From the NCBI GenBank assembly GCA_029257745.1, contig JARIAS010000058.1:1-37327 (forward strand): a DNA stretch of 37,327 nt. The letters run 5' to 3'. The stretch is from Candidatus Cryptobacteroides sp. (GTDB lineage Bacteria > Bacteroidota > Bacteroidia > Bacteroidales > UBA932). Below the pieces are notes generated by a model that searched no databases, was not told where the DNA came from, and saw only the letters and a list, made by a program, of their open reading frames with translations. Numbering within the stretch: position 1 is the first letter of the stretch; every line of letters begins with the position of its first letter. The translations under genes and the position numbers were made by a program. Positions 8,655 to 17,049 of this stretch are shown here, in pieces.

Positions 8655-8811
8655 TTTGCAAAGAAAATATAAGTATAAGAGAGATAATTGTTATATATCT
8701 TTAAAATTGAAAAGTTTACTTATAATAAGCAATATAAAAGATAATAACAAAGTTGATAATATAGATAAGTCTTTGAATATCACTATAAATTTAGAATATG
8801 AAGACTAAATT

Positions 8812-9984
8812 ATGCGAAATGATATTGCTATGATCACTTTCGAAGAATATATTCAACAAGGTGAGCCTCAAAAGCATGAAAAAGCATATGCATGGCAAAC
8901 GGCAATAGGACTTCAGGCAGTAGACGGCTTGAAGCCCTCGGAATATCTTATTGAAACTGCTCGTAAACATATTGAGGGAGATATAACTATTGATGAAGTA
9001 CAGCAACTTATTAAAAGTTATTACGATTCAAAAGATATTCGTACTGAAAAGGATATTGAAAAAGAGGAAGCAGATAAAGTGTCTGCCAATATTACGAAGT
9101 TATTGAATGAGCGTTCATTTGCTTTTACCATAGCAGGACTAACTGCCATACATAGACGTATATTTGATGGAGTATTCAAGTTTGCTGGACAAATCAGAGA
9201 TTATAATATTACTAAAAAAGAATGGGTGCTTCGTGAAGATACTGTTTTATATGTATCAGCACCCGATATTCGCAGAGCCATAGAGTATGACTTAGAACAA
9301 GAAAAGTCATTTGATTATACAGGATTGGGTATAGACCAAATAGTAAGTCATATTACGCGATTCGTATCTGGTTTGTGGCAGATTCATCCGTTTGGAGAAG
9401 GCAATACCAGAACTACAGCCGTCTTTACCATCCAGTATTTGCGCTCAATGGGCTTCAATGTCAAGAACGATCTTTTTGCCAATCATTCTTGGTATTTTCG
9501 CAATGCTTTAGTTAGAGCTAATTATCAAAATATACAAAAGGGTATAAAAAGAGATTACGTATATTTGGAACGATTCTTCCGTAACCTTTTAATTGGCGAA
9601 GGTAATGAATTAAGGAATCGTTTTATGATAGTTAATCCACCAGAAAGCATAGAGCTTTCCACCCCGACAAGTACCCCGACAAGTACCCCGACAAGTACCC
9701 CGACAAGTTCAGATAATCTATTACGGATAGATAATGAAAATATTGGACGTTTAATAAATGTACTTGCTTATAATAGCTTATCAGTCAAAGAGATGATGGC
9801 ATCCTTAGGCTTAAAGAACCGTGAGAATTTTATGGAATACTCACTTAATCCAGCCATTAAAGAGGCTCTTGTTTCTATGCTCTACCCTGACAAGCCTCGT
9901 CATCCTCGCCAGAAATATCTTTTGACAGTCAAAGGTCAGGCAGTTTATAACTCTATAAAACAACAAGCGAATGGGCGAAAATAA
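8812..9984 (+). CDS. Fic family protein (predicted AMPylase/nucleotide transferase)
   Basis: A 390-residue Fic protein. The active-site motif HPFGEGNTR is intact at residues 192-200, with the catalytic His and the phosphate-binding E-G-N, so it should transfer AMP or another nucleotide moiety to a target hydroxyl. The beta-hairpin flap lies around residues 130-150 (YNITKKEWVL). The N-terminal helical segment (RKHIEGDITIDEVQQLIKSYY, about 51-71) resembles the small VbhA-type antitoxin helix that blocks ATP binding. The usual S/T four residues before the Glu appears to be Arg51, so the auto-inhibition call is tentative. Residues 284-299 are four TPTS repeats forming a linker to a C-terminal winged-helix-like domain (about 300-390). 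A start at Met7 (8830) is equally possible. Target unknown. Confidence 0.88.
   Translation: MRNDIAMITFEEYIQQGEPQKHEKAYAWQTAIGLQAVDGLKPSEYLIETARKHIEGDITIDEVQQLIKSYYDSKDIRTEKDIEKEEADKVSANITKLLNERSFAFTIAGLTAIHRRIFDGVFKFAGQIRDYNITKKEWVLREDTVLYVSAPDIRRAIEYDLEQEKSFDYTGLGIDQIVSHITRFVSGLWQIHPFGEGNTRTTAVFTIQYLRSMGFNVKNDLFANHSWYFRNALVRANYQNIQKGIKRDYVYLERFFRNLLIGEGNELRNRFMIVNPPESIELSTPTSTPTSTPTSTPTSSDNLLRIDNENIGRLINVLAYNSLSVKEMMASLGLKNRENFMEYSLNPAIKEALVSMLYPDKPRHPRQKYLLTVKGQAVYNSIKQQANGRK
9661..9708 (+). repeat. 4 x 12-bp perfect tandem repeat inside the Fic gene
   Basis: ACCCCGACAAGT repeats four times without mismatch, encoding (TPTS)4. The unit is a multiple of three, so copy-number change would alter linker length without shifting the frame. 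Its C-rich composition stands out from the AT-rich surroundings. Confidence 0.95.
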
Positions 9985-10048
9985 AACTTCGCTCCTAGGA
10001 TAAGAACTGCTTGAATAGGCTTTGACTGAATAAATTAAAAAATATTTC

Positions 10049-10079
10049 TTGTGTTTTTTGAAAAAGTTCTGTATATTTG
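10049..10079 (+). promoter_or_regulatory. Promoter of rpsF-rpsR-rplI
   Basis: TTG (10049-10051), 20 bp, TATATTTG (10072-10079): a textbook Bacteroidetes promoter. Transcription would begin near 10085, giving a leader of about 55 nt before the rpsF ATG. Confidence 0.75.
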
Positions 10080-10140
10080 CAGTCCTTGTGGCAAAATGTG
10101 CTATGAGTAAAGTTTTTTATTAACATTTAATTTAAACAAA

Positions 10141-10488
10141 ATGGTAAAACAGTACGAAACCGTTTTCATTGCAACTCCCGTTTTGTCTGAAACACAGATG
10201 AAGGAAGCGGTAGCAAAGTACGTTAATTTCATTACTGAGAATGGTGGTGAAATCGTACACGAAGAGGATTGGGGACTACGTCAGTTGGCATACCCTATCC
10301 AACACAAAAAATCAGGCTTCTATCACTTGATTGAGTTTAAGGCTAACACAGAATTAGTAGCTAACTTAGAGACTCAATATCATCGTGATGAGCGTATTAT
10401 TCGTTTTATAACAGTAGCCCTTGATAAGCACGCTGTTGCTTACTCTGAGAAGAGAAGAGCTAATAAAAAATCAGCTGAACAAAAATAA
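10141..10488 (+). CDS. rpsF: 30S ribosomal protein bS6
   Basis: A 115-residue protein matching bS6: an N-terminal YETVFIATPVLSE strand-helix, then EDWGLRQLAYPIQHKKSGFY in the middle, and a lysine-rich C-terminal tail. It forms a heterodimer with bS18 on the 30S platform. It is first in a three-gene ribosomal operon and starts without an SD (A-rich leader), in contrast to the next gene. The stop codon TAA is itself the first part of the rpsR SD, so termination and rpsR initiation are physically linked. Confidence 0.97.
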   Translation: MVKQYETVFIATPVLSETQMKEAVAKYVNFITENGGEIVHEEDWGLRQLAYPIQHKKSGFYHLIEFKANTELVANLETQYHRDERIIRFITVALDKHAVAYSEKRRANKKSAEQK

Positions 10489-10494
10489 GGAGGT
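10486..10494 (+). promoter_or_regulatory. Extended Shine-Dalgarno of rpsR
   Basis: TAAGGAGGT is complementary over nine bases to the usual 16S 3' tail. GGAGG is six bases before the rpsR ATG at 10500. Most genes here lack any SD, and weaker ones are seen only before rplI (GGAGA, 10781-10785) and the third susCD gene (AGGAG, 16291-16295). Confidence 0.85.
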
Positions 10495-10499
10495 AAGTT

Positions 10500-10778
10500 A
10501 TGGCACAATCAAACAATAGAAACGGAGAGATTCGTTACCTAAATCCTCCAACAGTTGAGGTAAGAAAGAAGAAATACTGTCGTTTTAAGAAGGCAGGTAT
10601 TAAATATGTTGATTATAAGGATCCTGAGTTCCTAAAGAAGTTCTTAAATGAGCAAGGTAAGATTTTACCTCGTCGTATAACAGGTACTTCACTCAAGTTC
10701 CAAAGAAAAGTGGCTCAGGCTGTGAAGAGGGCTCGTTCTCTTGCTCTTCTTCCTTATGTAACTGACCTTCTTAAATAA
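10500..10778 (+). CDS. rpsR: 30S ribosomal protein bS18
   Basis: A 92-residue bS18, recognized by [19 protein letters not shown], then the family core [18 protein letters not shown] and a C-terminal [12 protein letters not shown]. It binds bS6 and 16S rRNA at the platform. In Bacteroidetes, bS18, bS6 and bS21 form the pocket that sequesters the anti-SD tail of 16S rRNA (published structural work on Flavobacterium). The gene lies 11 bp after rpsF and has the strongest SD that I found in the window, which may be regulatory. Confidence 0.97.
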   Translation: MAQSNNRNGEIRYLNPPTVEVRKKKYCRFKKAGIKYVDYKDPEFLKKFLNEQGKILPRRITGTSLKFQRKVAQAVKRARSLALLPYVTDLLK

Positions 10779-10792
10779 TAGGAGATAGCACA

Positions 10793-11242
10793 ATGGAAGT
10801 AATTTTAAAGAAAGATGTGACTAATCTAGGTCACGCAGATGAGATTGTAAAGGTAAAAGCTGGATATGCAATTAATTACCTAGTACCTCAAGGATTTGCT
10901 ACACTTGCTACTCCTAGTGCAGTTAAGCAACATGAGGAGACTATACGTCAGAGAGCTCATAAAGAAGCTAAATTTATAGCAGATGCAGAGGCTTTGGCAG
11001 CTCAAATTTCAGCTAAAACTCTTAAGCTAGCTGTAAAGGTAAGTGAGTCTGGTAAGATTTATGGTTCAGTATCGACAGCACAACTTGCAGAGGCTTTAGT
11101 GGCTGCAGGTATAGAAGGTGCTGATAAGAGAAATATCGTTATCTTATCTCACGACATTAAAGAATTAGGTACTTATGAAGCAGAGTACAAATGTTATAAG
11201 AGCGTTAAAGCTGTGTTCAAATACGAATTAGTAGCTGAATAA
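10793..11242 (+). CDS. rplI: 50S ribosomal protein bL9
   Basis: A 149-residue bL9 of standard length. The N-terminal globular domain starts MEVILKKDVTNLGHADEIVKVKAG in the usual form, with GYAINYLVPQGFA following. A long alanine- and lysine-rich connecting helix spans about residues 45-78, and the C-terminal domain contains SGKIYGSVSTAQLAEAL. It lies 14 bp after rpsR with a moderate GGAGA SD. A strong terminator follows. Confidence 0.97.
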   Translation: MEVILKKDVTNLGHADEIVKVKAGYAINYLVPQGFATLATPSAVKQHEETIRQRAHKEAKFIADAEALAAQISAKTLKLAVKVSESGKIYGSVSTAQLAEALVAAGIEGADKRNIVILSHDIKELGTYEAEYKCYKSVKAVFKYELVAE

Positions 11243-11265
11243 TTATAACAGAAAATATATAGATT

Positions 11266-11299
11266 AGACTTGTTCCAATCGAGGAGCAAGTCTTTTTTT
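11266..11299 (+). terminator. Rho-independent terminator of the rpsF operon
   Basis: AGACTTGTTCC (11266-11276) pairs with GGAGCAAGTCT (11283-11293): an 11-bp stem with one G.T pair and a 6-nt loop, followed by seven T. Confidence 0.92.
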
Positions 11300-11390
11300 A
11301 TTCTCTTATCTGAGAAAAGATGATTAGTAAAATACTATTTAAGTGAATATGCAAAAATTATATATTTAGTTAGCATCTTATGTTATGCTC

Positions 11391-11532
11391 ATTACTTAAA
11401 GATATATAAATTATTAATCGTTATATGCTTGCAATCCCTTATTAGTTAATGATATATGATTATTAGGAATGTAGAGCATTATTGTCCTATTCTCTTGTAA
11501 TACCTTATTACTTAATTATATATAAATTGTTA
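11391..11532 (+). repeat. Three imperfect AT-rich repeats upstream of susC
   Basis: Similar 25-26-bp elements occur at 11391-11416, 11441-11465 and 11507-11532. The pattern is ATTA(C/G)TTAA, then a run such as GATATAT, ending in TTA. The outer two agree at 23 of 26 positions. They lie 217-358 bp ahead of the susC -7 box, within a 517-bp stretch (11300-11816) that otherwise shows no gene. Confidence 0.5.
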
Positions 11533-11724
11533 TCCTTAAAAAGTATTGAAAATATCAAAATGTCTTGGAAGGCTGCTTTATATAAATATGAATTGTGTGC
11601 TGCTATAAGATTAATTTATACATTATGATAAATATTTAATTAAAAATCATCTGCGTATGAGAATTATAATTTTAATTCTTTGATAAAGATTGATTTAAAA
11701 CGTTATAAAAAATATTGTAAAAGC

Positions 11725-11756
11725 TTGTGAATTTGAAAAGATAATATATATATTTG
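11725..11756 (+). promoter_or_regulatory. Promoter of the susCD-like operon
   Basis: TTG (11725-11727), 21 bp, TATATTTG (11749-11756). The transcript would start near 11763, leaving about 54 nt before the susC ATG. Confidence 0.65.
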
Positions 11757-11816
11757 GAAAGAATTATAACACATAATTAATAACACAAGCTATATGCCAA
11801 TTAAAATCTTTAATTT

Positions 11817-14789
11817 ATGAGAGAATTAAAATGTTTTTTTATGACTTGTATGTTACTAATAACATTCATCTCTTTTGCACAGAATGTTGAAGTTAGTGGC
11901 ATAATTAAAGATGCAAAGACAGGTGAAGCTATACCATTTGCATCTGTTGTTCTAAAAGGTACGATGATTGGAGTCTCTGCCAATGCTTCAGGAGTCTATC
12001 AAATCAATCTTTCACAACCTAAAACATCTGTTTTAGTATTTTCTTCAGTTGGCTACAAGGATAGAGAAGTTCTAGTGGGGGATAATACTAATTTAAATGT
12101 AAGTTTAGATGTATCCAATGTATTAGATGAAATTGTAGTAGTAGCATATGGTACAGTCAAGAAAGAAGCTGTAACAGGTTCAGTATCTTCAGTTAAAGGT
12201 AGTAGTATTGCTAATACTCCAGTAACATCAGTAGATAAAATGTTATCAGGAAAGTTGGCAGGAGTTGAAATATCTTCAGCATCTGGTGCCCCAGGTTCTT
12301 TCTCTAATATACGTATTAGGGGTATAGGTTCTATAACAGCAAATAATAATCCTCTATGGGTTATTGATGGTATTCCTATTGATGTATCAGAGTCTGCTCT
12401 ATTTTCAAATTCAAACAGTTCTTTAACTGCACTTAATCCTTCTGATATAGAGAATATAACAGTATTAAAAGATGCTGCAGCCGCCGCTGTTTATGGTTCA
12501 AGGGCTTCAAATGGTGTTATTTTGGTTACAACAAAACAAGGTAAAGAAGGTAAAACATCTTTTGAGCTTAAAGCAAAATATGGACTTAGTTGGTATCAAA
12601 ATGATATAGGATTTAGACCAATGAATGGTCAGGAGTATTTGAGTCTTCAAAGAGATGCCGCTAAAAATGCAGGCTATTCTAATGAGGATATAGATAAATA
12701 TTTATCTTTGGACTTATTAAAAGGTAAGCAAACTAATTGGGAAAAAGAGTTATTTCGTTTAGGTAATCTTAGCGAATATGAAGTTTCAGCAAGATCCGGT
12801 AATTCTAAATCTAATATATACACATCATTATTTTATCAGAATAATAAAGGTATATTTCACGGAATGAATTATGACAAATTAGGTACACGCCTAAATACCA
12901 ATTATGAAATTCTTAAGTCTTTGACAATGGGCTTGAATTTAAATCTTTCATATTCAAAGAATAGTACTGTTGAAATAGGTGGTCTTTTAGCAGATTCTCC
13001 ATTACTTGCATATACTTTTGCCTCACCTTTTGACCCTGTTAGGAATGAAGACGGTAGTTTTAATTTTCTTCAAAATCTATTAAACGGCAATCCTCTTGCA
13101 GCAGCGAAATACAATCAGAATGTAGATAAAAGATATGTTATTAATACTACCATGTCATTAAAGTGGGCACCAACTAAGCATTTAGTTATAGAGACTAAGG
13201 ATAATGCTGATATGAGCTTCTCAAATGGTAGGAGATTGTGGCATCCAAAAGCAACAGGTGTTTCTCGAGATTTACAGATTATGGATGAAACTCTTCAGTA
13301 TTTTAGATATACTACATCTAATACTATAACATATAATAATGTCTTTAGTGATTATCACAATATTAGATTACTTGCTGGTCAGGAAGCTTTATATACCACA
13401 TTGTCTGACTTTTATTTACGTTCCTATGATATATCTCCAGAAATGCCAGAACATATTTCGGCAGATACTAAAAAAACAGAGTTACTGCAAAATATAGCTA
13501 ATACTTCATTGTTATCATTTTTTGGTATCGCTGATTATAACTACGCAAACAAATATTTTGTACAGGCTAATATACGTTCTGATGGTTCTTCAGTGTTTGG
13601 AGATAATAGACGTTGGGGCTTATTTGGTGCAGTTTCTGCCTCTTGGAATATTACAAGGGAGAATTTTTGGAAATACAGTCCTATCAATTTATTAAAACTT
13701 CGTGTTAGCTATGGCGTAAATGGTAATAATGATATAGCACCTTACTTAGCATTACGTTCTTATGATATATATAAATATAATGGAATAACAGGATATGACG
13801 CTTATGCACCTGGCAATCCTAATATGTCGTGGGAAAAGAACCATACAGTCAATTTTGGTATAGACTATGCTATGCTTGATAATAGGATAACTGCCAATCT
13901 AGATATCTACTCACGTACAACAACTTCTTTACTTATGGGTAGAGAACTACCTTGGACAACAAGTTGGAGTCGTATATTTACAAATGTAGGTTCTGTACGT
14001 AATAGTGGAGTTGAATTGCAACTTTCTGCAAATATTATCCAAGGCAAAGACTGGTTGTGGAATATATCTACAAACTTTGCTTACAATAATAATAAAGTAC
14101 TATCTCTTAATGACAATCAGACTGTTTTGGGAACCTCTTTTGTTCGTACAGTTGTAGGAAAGTCTATGAATACCTATTACCTATATGATTATTATGGAGT
14201 AAATCCAAGTAATGGCGAGGCTTTATGGCGTGCAGAAGATGGTAGTCTTACTAATAATCAGCGTGAAGCAAGACGTACTTATGCAGGTTCTCCTGACCCT
14301 AAATATATGGGAGGACTTACAAGTTCTTTGTCTTGGAAAGGATTAGAATTATCTCTTTCTCTTGATTATAAAGGAGGACATAAGGTGTGGGTAGGAAATT
14401 TAGGTAATTATAATATTTCAGATGGTGCTAATTTAGGATTTAATCAACTTTTAATGGCATCACAGTATTGGAAAAAAGAAGGAGATATAGGCGTATTGCC
14501 TAAGCCTGTATATGATTCAGTATCAAATTCTAATATTGATGTATCTACTCGTTGGTTGTACAATGGTTCTTTTTTGAGGGTTAAAGATTTAACATTAGCA
14601 TATACTTTACCCAAAAAGGTATTAAGCAGAATAGGACTTAAAAATTTAAGACTATATGTAAGTGGATTAAATTTATATTGCTTTAATAAAGTTTATGGAA
14701 TGGATCCAGAAAGAGGAACGAGGGGAGCTGCTGTTGCAGAATATCCAATAACAAAATCAGTTATAGGTGGAATAGAAATATCATTCTAA
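11817..14789 (+). CDS. SusC/RagA family TonB-dependent outer-membrane transporter
   Basis: A 990-residue outer-membrane beta-barrel importer that works with the SusD partner encoded next and draws energy from TonB. Signal peptide at residues 1-22 (ends SFAQN). A CarboxypepD-regulatory-like beta-sandwich (about 24-100) carries the typical VSGIIKDAKTGEAIPFASV. The plug domain starts after VVVAYGTVKKEAVTGSVS and includes the SusC marker SNIRIRGIGSITANNNPLW followed by VIDGIP (about 165-190). The barrel fills the rest, ending in a strand with terminal Phe. The length is typical. No glycoside hydrolase, sulfatase or sigma/anti-sigma pair adjoins, so the substrate is not evident. The convergent S9 peptidase hints at peptides, as in RagAB. 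Confidence 0.93.
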   Translation: MRELKCFFMTCMLLITFISFAQNVEVSGIIKDAKTGEAIPFASVVLKGTMIGVSANASGVYQINLSQPKTSVLVFSSVGYKDREVLVGDNTNLNVSLDVSNVLDEIVVVAYGTVKKEAVTGSVSSVKGSSIANTPVTSVDKMLSGKLAGVEISSASGAPGSFSNIRIRGIGSITANNNPLWVIDGIPIDVSESALFSNSNSSLTALNPSDIENITVLKDAAAAAVYGSRASNGVILVTTKQGKEGKTSFELKAKYGLSWYQNDIGFRPMNGQEYLSLQRDAAKNAGYSNEDIDKYLSLDLLKGKQTNWEKELFRLGNLSEYEVSARSGNSKSNIYTSLFYQNNKGIFHGMNYDKLGTRLNTNYEILKSLTMGLNLNLSYSKNSTVEIGGLLADSPLLAYTFASPFDPVRNEDGSFNFLQNLLNGNPLAAAKYNQNVDKRYVINTTMSLKWAPTKHLVIETKDNADMSFSNGRRLWHPKATGVSRDLQIMDETLQYFRYTTSNTITYNNVFSDYHNIRLLAGQEALYTTLSDFYLRSYDISPEMPEHISADTKKTELLQNIANTSLLSFFGIADYNYANKYFVQANIRSDGSSVFGDNRRWGLFGAVSASWNITRENFWKYSPINLLKLRVSYGVNGNNDIAPYLALRSYDIYKYNGITGYDAYAPGNPNMSWEKNHTVNFGIDYAMLDNRITANLDIYSRTTTSLLMGRELPWTTSWSRIFTNVGSVRNSGVELQLSANIIQGKDWLWNISTNFAYNNNKVLSLNDNQTVLGTSFVRTVVGKSMNTYYLYDYYGVNPSNGEALWRAEDGSLTNNQREARRTYAGSPDPKYMGGLTSSLSWKGLELSLSLDYKGGHKVWVGNLGNYNISDGANLGFNQLLMASQYWKKEGDIGVLPKPVYDSVSNSNIDVSTRWLYNGSFLRVKDLTLAYTLPKKVLSRIGLKNLRLYVSGLNLYCFNKVYGMDPERGTRGAAVAEYPITKSVIGGIEISF

Positions 14790-14800
14790 ATAAGAAAATT

Positions 14801-16285
14801 ATGAAAAAGTATATATTATTATTATCTCTATCTCTTACTTTATTCAGTTGTAAAGGCTTTTTAGATCAGGAACCTGTTCTTAAAGTTAATGAAAAAACAG
14901 TGTATAAAGATATAGATGGTTTAGAAAAAAGTTTGACACCTGCTTATGGTATTTTAGCTTCTTCTGGTTGGTATGGTTCCGGATTTATTCTTAGGGCAGA
15001 GTTAGCAACTCCTAATGCTGCTAGGTCAAAGGAGAAGGATACAGGACGTTTAAAAGAAGAGTATTTTATTAATTACCATAAGGATAATGCTCCTAGATTA
15101 TGGCAATTAGCATATAGGGCTATGTTACCTATTAATACCATAATAGGTAAAGCAGATAGCTATATAAATGAAAATAGCACAGATGCTGATAAGCTGAGAT
15201 TAAACAGTATAAAGGCACAGGCTTACTTTTTGAGGGCATTAGCCTATTTTGATTTGTGTAGGCTCTTTGCATGGCCATATAATCACACAGCTGATGCTAG
15301 TCATTTGGGTGTGCCAATAGTTACAACAGTACAAAGTTCTGAGAACCTACTTACCCATTCACAAAGTATAGCAAGAGCTAGTGTTAAAGAGGTTTATGAA
15401 CAAATTATCAATGATTTGACAGAGGCAGAAAAGCTGTTTTCACCATCTTATAAAAAGGCAAATGTTATAGACCCTAAGGCGGAAGTGTCTCTTCCAGCAA
15501 TATATGCTCTATTAAGCCGTGTTTATCTTTATAAACAAGAATGGCAAAAAGCAGCAGATTATGCAACTAAGGTAATTGATTATACTGTCGATGGAAATAA
15601 ACAATTTAGGCTATGGAATGTCGATGAGTTAAAAGGTGGAAAAATATTTGGAGTGGATATTCCGTCAGAAGGTGAGATAATATTTGAGGTATATTCTGAT
15701 AAAACCAATTCTGATCATCCAGGAGCTAGAGACGGTTTGTCAGACTTAGCAAGTCCTAAAGGATATGGTGATGCAGCTGCAACAAAATGGCTTTATGATA
15801 TATATGAGCAAGGCGATATAAGAAAGACAATGTTTGTTAATGTAGGCTTGCAGCCATATATGGGAGAAGAACAAGATTTATGGACAGCAAAATGGTTGGG
15901 TAAAGGGCTAAATAAAGAACAAGACCCTGTCAATACACCTATCTTTAGATTATCAGAAATGTATCTAATTAGAGCGGAAGCACAACTTCACGGGGCAACA
16001 GTACAGGGGCATAGTGCTGCCGATGATATGAAAACTTTGGCAGAGTCTCGTAATGCAAGTCCATTAGAGGCTACATTAGAAAATCTTTATTTAGAAAGAG
16101 CAAAAGAGCTTGCATGGGAAGGCCATTTATGGTTTGATTTATTACGTACAGGCAGGGAGATGCAAAGGGGTAATAATAAAGAGGCACATAATTATCTATC
16201 TCTTACTGATTATAGATGGATAAGCCCTATACCTGCTCATGAAATGGAATTGAATAATAAGTTGATACAGAATGAGAATTATTAG
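14801..16285 (+). CDS. SusD/RagB family nutrient-binding lipoprotein
   Basis: A 494-residue surface lipoprotein that caps the SusC barrel and delivers ligand. The N-terminus MKKYILLLSLSLTLFSC gives a lipobox with Cys17, followed by KGFLDQEP, the standard SusD opening. TPR-like helices cover the core (for example NSIKAQAYFLRALAYFDLCR near residue 130), and the C-terminal half ends with the family pattern LYLERAKELAWEGHLWFDLLRTGR. Only 11 bp separate it from susC, so it is cotranscribed and without an SD. The ligand cannot be read from sequence. Confidence 0.93.
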   Translation: MKKYILLLSLSLTLFSCKGFLDQEPVLKVNEKTVYKDIDGLEKSLTPAYGILASSGWYGSGFILRAELATPNAARSKEKDTGRLKEEYFINYHKDNAPRLWQLAYRAMLPINTIIGKADSYINENSTDADKLRLNSIKAQAYFLRALAYFDLCRLFAWPYNHTADASHLGVPIVTTVQSSENLLTHSQSIARASVKEVYEQIINDLTEAEKLFSPSYKKANVIDPKAEVSLPAIYALLSRVYLYKQEWQKAADYATKVIDYTVDGNKQFRLWNVDELKGGKIFGVDIPSEGEIIFEVYSDKTNSDHPGARDGLSDLASPKGYGDAAATKWLYDIYEQGDIRKTMFVNVGLQPYMGEEQDLWTAKWLGKGLNKEQDPVNTPIFRLSEMYLIRAEAQLHGATVQGHSAADDMKTLAESRNASPLEATLENLYLERAKELAWEGHLWFDLLRTGREMQRGNNKEAHNYLSLTDYRWISPIPAHEMELNNKLIQNENY

Positions 16286-16303
16286 AATATAGGAGAAAAA
16301 GAT

Positions 16304-16738
16304 ATGAAAACATTTAGTAAAATATTATCGTGTTTATTTATTATAACAATTTTTTCTTCTTGTGATTGGAGAGATCTTATACCAAAATTTGATCAAAAAG
16401 ATGCTTTTGTAGCTTTTGAACAAACACAAATAGAGATAGAGGCAACAGACGAACTACAAACATTACAGCTTCCATTTAAAATAGCAACGATTAATCCTAT
16501 ATCTACTACTGTCCAATTTGAAGTTTCTGATAACAAAGATTATCCTGCAAAGCTTGGTGAGGATTATTCTATTGAGTCTAAAAGTATAAAGGTAGATAAT
16601 GCCAGAGGCTCTTATGTGACAATAAAGATTTTACCTAAGCATAGCCCTGAAGCAGTACATGTGTTGTACATTACTATTACTTCAGCAGATGGCTTAAATA
16701 TAGGGCACGAGAGAGTCTGTACCGTGGTTATAAAGTAG
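16304..16738 (+). CDS. Small lipoprotein of the susCD operon (DUF4843-like/Calx-beta-like)
   Basis: A 144-residue lipoprotein with lipobox Cys20 (TIFSSC). The acidic residue directly after the Cys (DWRD) fits a Bacteroidetes lipoprotein surface-export signal. The rest reads as one beta-sandwich: AFVAFEQTQIEIEATDE, then LQLPFKIATINPISTTVQFEV, a GEDYSIESK turn, and the closing VLYITITSADG. This resembles DUF4843 or Calx-beta-like domains, which often sit third in such operons as extra surface glycan- or ligand-binding proteins. It lies 18 bp after susD with an AGGAG nearby, and a terminator follows. The binding role is inferred from position. Confidence 0.75.
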   Translation: MKTFSKILSCLFIITIFSSCDWRDLIPKFDQKDAFVAFEQTQIEIEATDELQTLQLPFKIATINPISTTVQFEVSDNKDYPAKLGEDYSIESKSIKVDNARGSYVTIKILPKHSPEAVHVLYITITSADGLNIGHERVCTVVIK

Positions 16739-16775
16739 TAAGAGATACTATTTGATAACAATTAGATAATTGATA

Positions 16776-16808
16776 ATGAGGCTAACTAAAAATCATAGTT
16801 AGCCTCAT
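16776..16808 (+). terminator. Terminator hairpin after the susCD-like operon
   Basis: A perfect 13-bp stem, ATGAGGCTAACTA (16776-16788) and TAGTTAGCCTCAT (16796-16808), with a 7-nt loop. Only a weak T-rich tail (ATTATTTG) follows. Confidence 0.75.
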
Positions 16809-16997
16809 ATTATTTGTCAATTTATGCTAATTAGTAAATATAGAATATAAATGATTTGCTAGCCTTTTTATTATAAGCTTTAATTTTATATATGATGAGC
16901 TTCATTTCAAGCTTTTCAATATAGTTCTTTGATACTTTCTGAATATATTTCAGCGAAAAGTCTTTGAAGTATTAAGTTAATAGTATTTAAAAGATAT

Positions 16998-17030
16998 AAG
17001 CCCGATAGCTGTTTTTTTACTATCGGGCTT
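16998..17030. terminator. Terminator hairpin between the susCD operon and the S9 peptidase gene
   Basis: AAGCCCGATAG (16998-17008) pairs with CTATCGGGCTT (17020-17030): an 11-bp stem with an 11-nt loop rich in T. It lies 20 bp beyond the stop of the peptidase gene on the minus strand and probably serves that gene. The 16809-16997 stretch between the two hairpins shows nothing else. Confidence 0.75.
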
Positions 17031-17049
17031 TTAAAACTTGTATCAATAT

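Noticed and set aside
8707..8808. Short open frame ending just before the Fic gene, as a possible antitoxin
   Set aside because: About 33 codons from a TTG, AT-driven low-complexity composition, no antitoxin pattern.
9661..9708. CRISPR-like array
   Set aside because: Contiguous 12-bp units with no spacers, inside a coding region.
11300..11816. Hidden gene in the 517-bp gap upstream of susC
   Set aside because: No convincing frame on either strand; only repeats and a promoter are visible.
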